Shown in pieces: positions 5,104 to 6,391 of a DNA stretch of 6,391 nt. The notes beneath the pieces were generated by a model. It was not told the origin of the DNA. It was given only the letters and a program-made list of their open reading frames with translations, and did no database searches. Location of the stretch: the NCBI GenBank assembly GCA_902465775.1, contig CABQOJ010000072.1, positions 1-6,391 of the forward strand. Direction: 5' to 3'. Within the stretch, counting starts at the first letter, position 1. Every line of letters starts with the position of its first letter. Source of the stretch: an uncultured Porphyromonas sp. Its GTDB lineage: Bacteria; Bacteroidota; Bacteroidia; Bacteroidales; Porphyromonadaceae. The position numbers were made by a program, and so were the translations under genes.

Positions 5104-6369
5104 ATGGCTGATACGATTTGGTTACTAGTATACATCGTCCTACTCTTACTCCTCTCGGGGTTCTTCTCAGGGACTGAGATCGCCTACCTCTCGGCAGATC
5201 GTCTGCGGCTAAAGCTCGACAGCAATCGCGGAGGGATCGTCGGGCGCACCTTGTCAATGCTCTACCGTCGACCAGACCGCTTCATCACGACCCTACTCGT
5301 CGGCAACAATATCGTGCTGGTCATCTACGGTATGGTTATGACTCAGCTCTTCGCCCCGATGCTAACCTCCATCAGCAGTAGTCCCGTCTTCCAGATCACG
5401 GTCAATTCGCTCATATCTACCTTTATCATAGTTATCTTCGGAGAGTACCTACCCAAGGCGCGCAATCGCATGAATCCCAATCAGCAGATGTATCGCAAAG
5501 CTCTGCCCTCGGGATTCTTTCACATACTCCTCTACCCGATCACACTCTTCTCCACTGGGCTCTCCAAGCTCTTCATGCTCCTACTGCCCAAGGGCGCTGT
5601 GCCAGCCACCGAAGAGCACCCCAAGCTCACAACCGTAGACCTAGACAACTATCTTAATATGAGTCAGAGCGGGGAGGGTTCCAGCGACCTTGACACCGAG
5701 GTCAAGATTATTCAAAACGCTATTGACTTCTCCACCACACAGGTGCGAGACTGCATGATCCCGCGCAACGAAATCGTCTCCTGTGAGATAGGCACCGATG
5801 CGGAGACACTCACCTCGCTCTTTATCTCCACAGGTCTGACCAAGATTATCGTCTACCGAGAGAACATCGACAACGTGCTGGGCTACATTCACTCGGCGGA
5901 AATGTTCAAGGGTCCCGACTGGCAGGGGCGCGTCCGCACCGCGGTCTTCGTTCCTGAGAGCATGAATGGTCAGAAGCTCATGGGGATTCTCATGCAGCGC
6001 AAGAAGTCCATCGCCATCGTCATCGACGAGCTGGGAGGGACCTCTGGACTGATCACCCTCGAGGATCTTGTCGAGGAGATCTTCGGAGACATTGAGGACG
6101 AGCATGACCAAAACAAGATCGTATCGAAGCACAATGCTGACGGGACCTACACCTTCAGTGGACGACTAGAGATAGACGATGCAAATGAGCAGTGGGGGCT
6201 CGCTCTCCCCACCAATGATGAGTATATCACCATCGCAGGACTGATCATTCATCATCTCGAGCGCATCCCTGTGCCAGGTGAGCAGATCGTAATTGGCAAG
6301 CTACACTTTGATATAATCAAGTCGACGGACACTCGTATCGAACTCGTCAAGATGTGGAAAGACCTCTGA
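5104..6369 (+). CDS. CNNM/CBS/CorC-domain membrane protein ('hemolysin' family)
   Basis: The 421-residue product has the full three-part layout of the family. An N-terminal CNNM (DUF21) membrane domain covers about 1-165, with hydrophobic segments near 5-22, 60-86, 95-112 and 135-160 and the motifs SGFFSGTEIAYLS (18-30), LVGNN (64-68) and FGEYLPK (111-117). A CBS pair follows, opening with VRDCMIPR (214-221) and including DELGGTSG (308-315) and EEIFGDIEDEHD (325-336). A CorC_HlyC domain fills about 344-420. Relatives are Mg2+/Co2+ efflux or transport proteins; the 'hemolysin' label is historical and need not mean haemolysis. The related Bacteroidota GldE shares this layout, but the N-terminus here looks more like the plain hemolysin-family paralogue, so no symbol is given. 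In the family the CBS pair binds nucleotide; here that is inferred. Confidence 0.9.
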   Translation: MADTIWLLVYIVLLLLLSGFFSGTEIAYLSADRLRLKLDSNRGGIVGRTLSMLYRRPDRFITTLLVGNNIVLVIYGMVMTQLFAPMLTSISSSPVFQITVNSLISTFIIVIFGEYLPKARNRMNPNQQMYRKALPSGFFHILLYPITLFSTGLSKLFMLLLPKGAVPATEEHPKLTTVDLDNYLNMSQSGEGSSDLDTEVKIIQNAIDFSTTQVRDCMIPRNEIVSCEIGTDAETLTSLFISTGLTKIIVYRENIDNVLGYIHSAEMFKGPDWQGRVRTAVFVPESMNGQKLMGILMQRKKSIAIVIDELGGTSGLITLEDLVEEIFGDIEDEHDQNKIVSKHNADGTYTFSGRLEIDDANEQWGLALPTNDEYITIAGLIIHHLERIPVPGEQIVIGKLHFDIIKSTDTRIELVKMWKDL

Positions 6370-6391
6370 TAACTGAATTTTAACTACCTTT

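Noticed and set aside
5060..5257. Minus-strand open frame across the start of the CNNM/CBS gene
   Set aside because: It overlaps the promoter and N-terminal membrane segment of a clear gene, and its Arg/Cys-rich composition is implausible.
5641..6132. 163-residue minus-strand open frame inside the CNNM/CBS gene
   Set aside because: Long, but it lies fully opposite the CBS domains, whose motifs are intact on the + strand; its Asp/Val/Leu-rich composition is that of an antisense shadow.

Overview
The window looks like a piece of a Bacteroidota chromosome, most likely a Porphyromonas-type member of the Bacteroidales; the genus is inferred from protein flavour and gene order and has not been searched. 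Supporting signs are two TAnnTTTG-type -7 promoter elements just upstream of genes, no clear Shine-Dalgarno sequence at any chosen start, an LptC-like protein carried as a lipoprotein, and the gene set itself. All five genes run left to right.

Layout: positions 1-741 hold no credible gene but are dense in structure. In order they contain a rho-independent terminator (51-81), a long imperfect hairpin (91-153), a second hairpin (153-180), a bidirectional terminator-like hairpin (290-316), a run of ten G (356-365), a 21-bp tandem array (399-490), a 9/10-bp tandem array with a 102-bp higher-order duplication (517-673), and a promoter (682-715). The genes follow: type III pantothenate kinase coaX (742-1524), a probable outer-membrane beta-barrel protein (1580-2887), a secreted TPR protein (2924-4294), the LptC-like lipoprotein (4427-5035), and a CNNM/CBS/CorC membrane protein of the 'hemolysin' family (5104-6369).

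How they fit together: coaX, the barrel protein and the TPR protein are separated by only 55 and 36 bp and probably share the promoter at 682-715. Two inverted repeats lie between the TPR gene and lptC, so the operon may be attenuated or end there. The last gene has its own promoter candidate. Apart from the cytoplasmic coenzyme A enzyme, every product is predicted to be exported or membrane-bound, which points to an envelope-assembly locus with LptC (LPS transport) as the only member of well-defined role. The most unusual part is the repeat-rich leader of coaX, where the G10 tract could switch the frame of a small ORF that crosses the 21-bp repeats.
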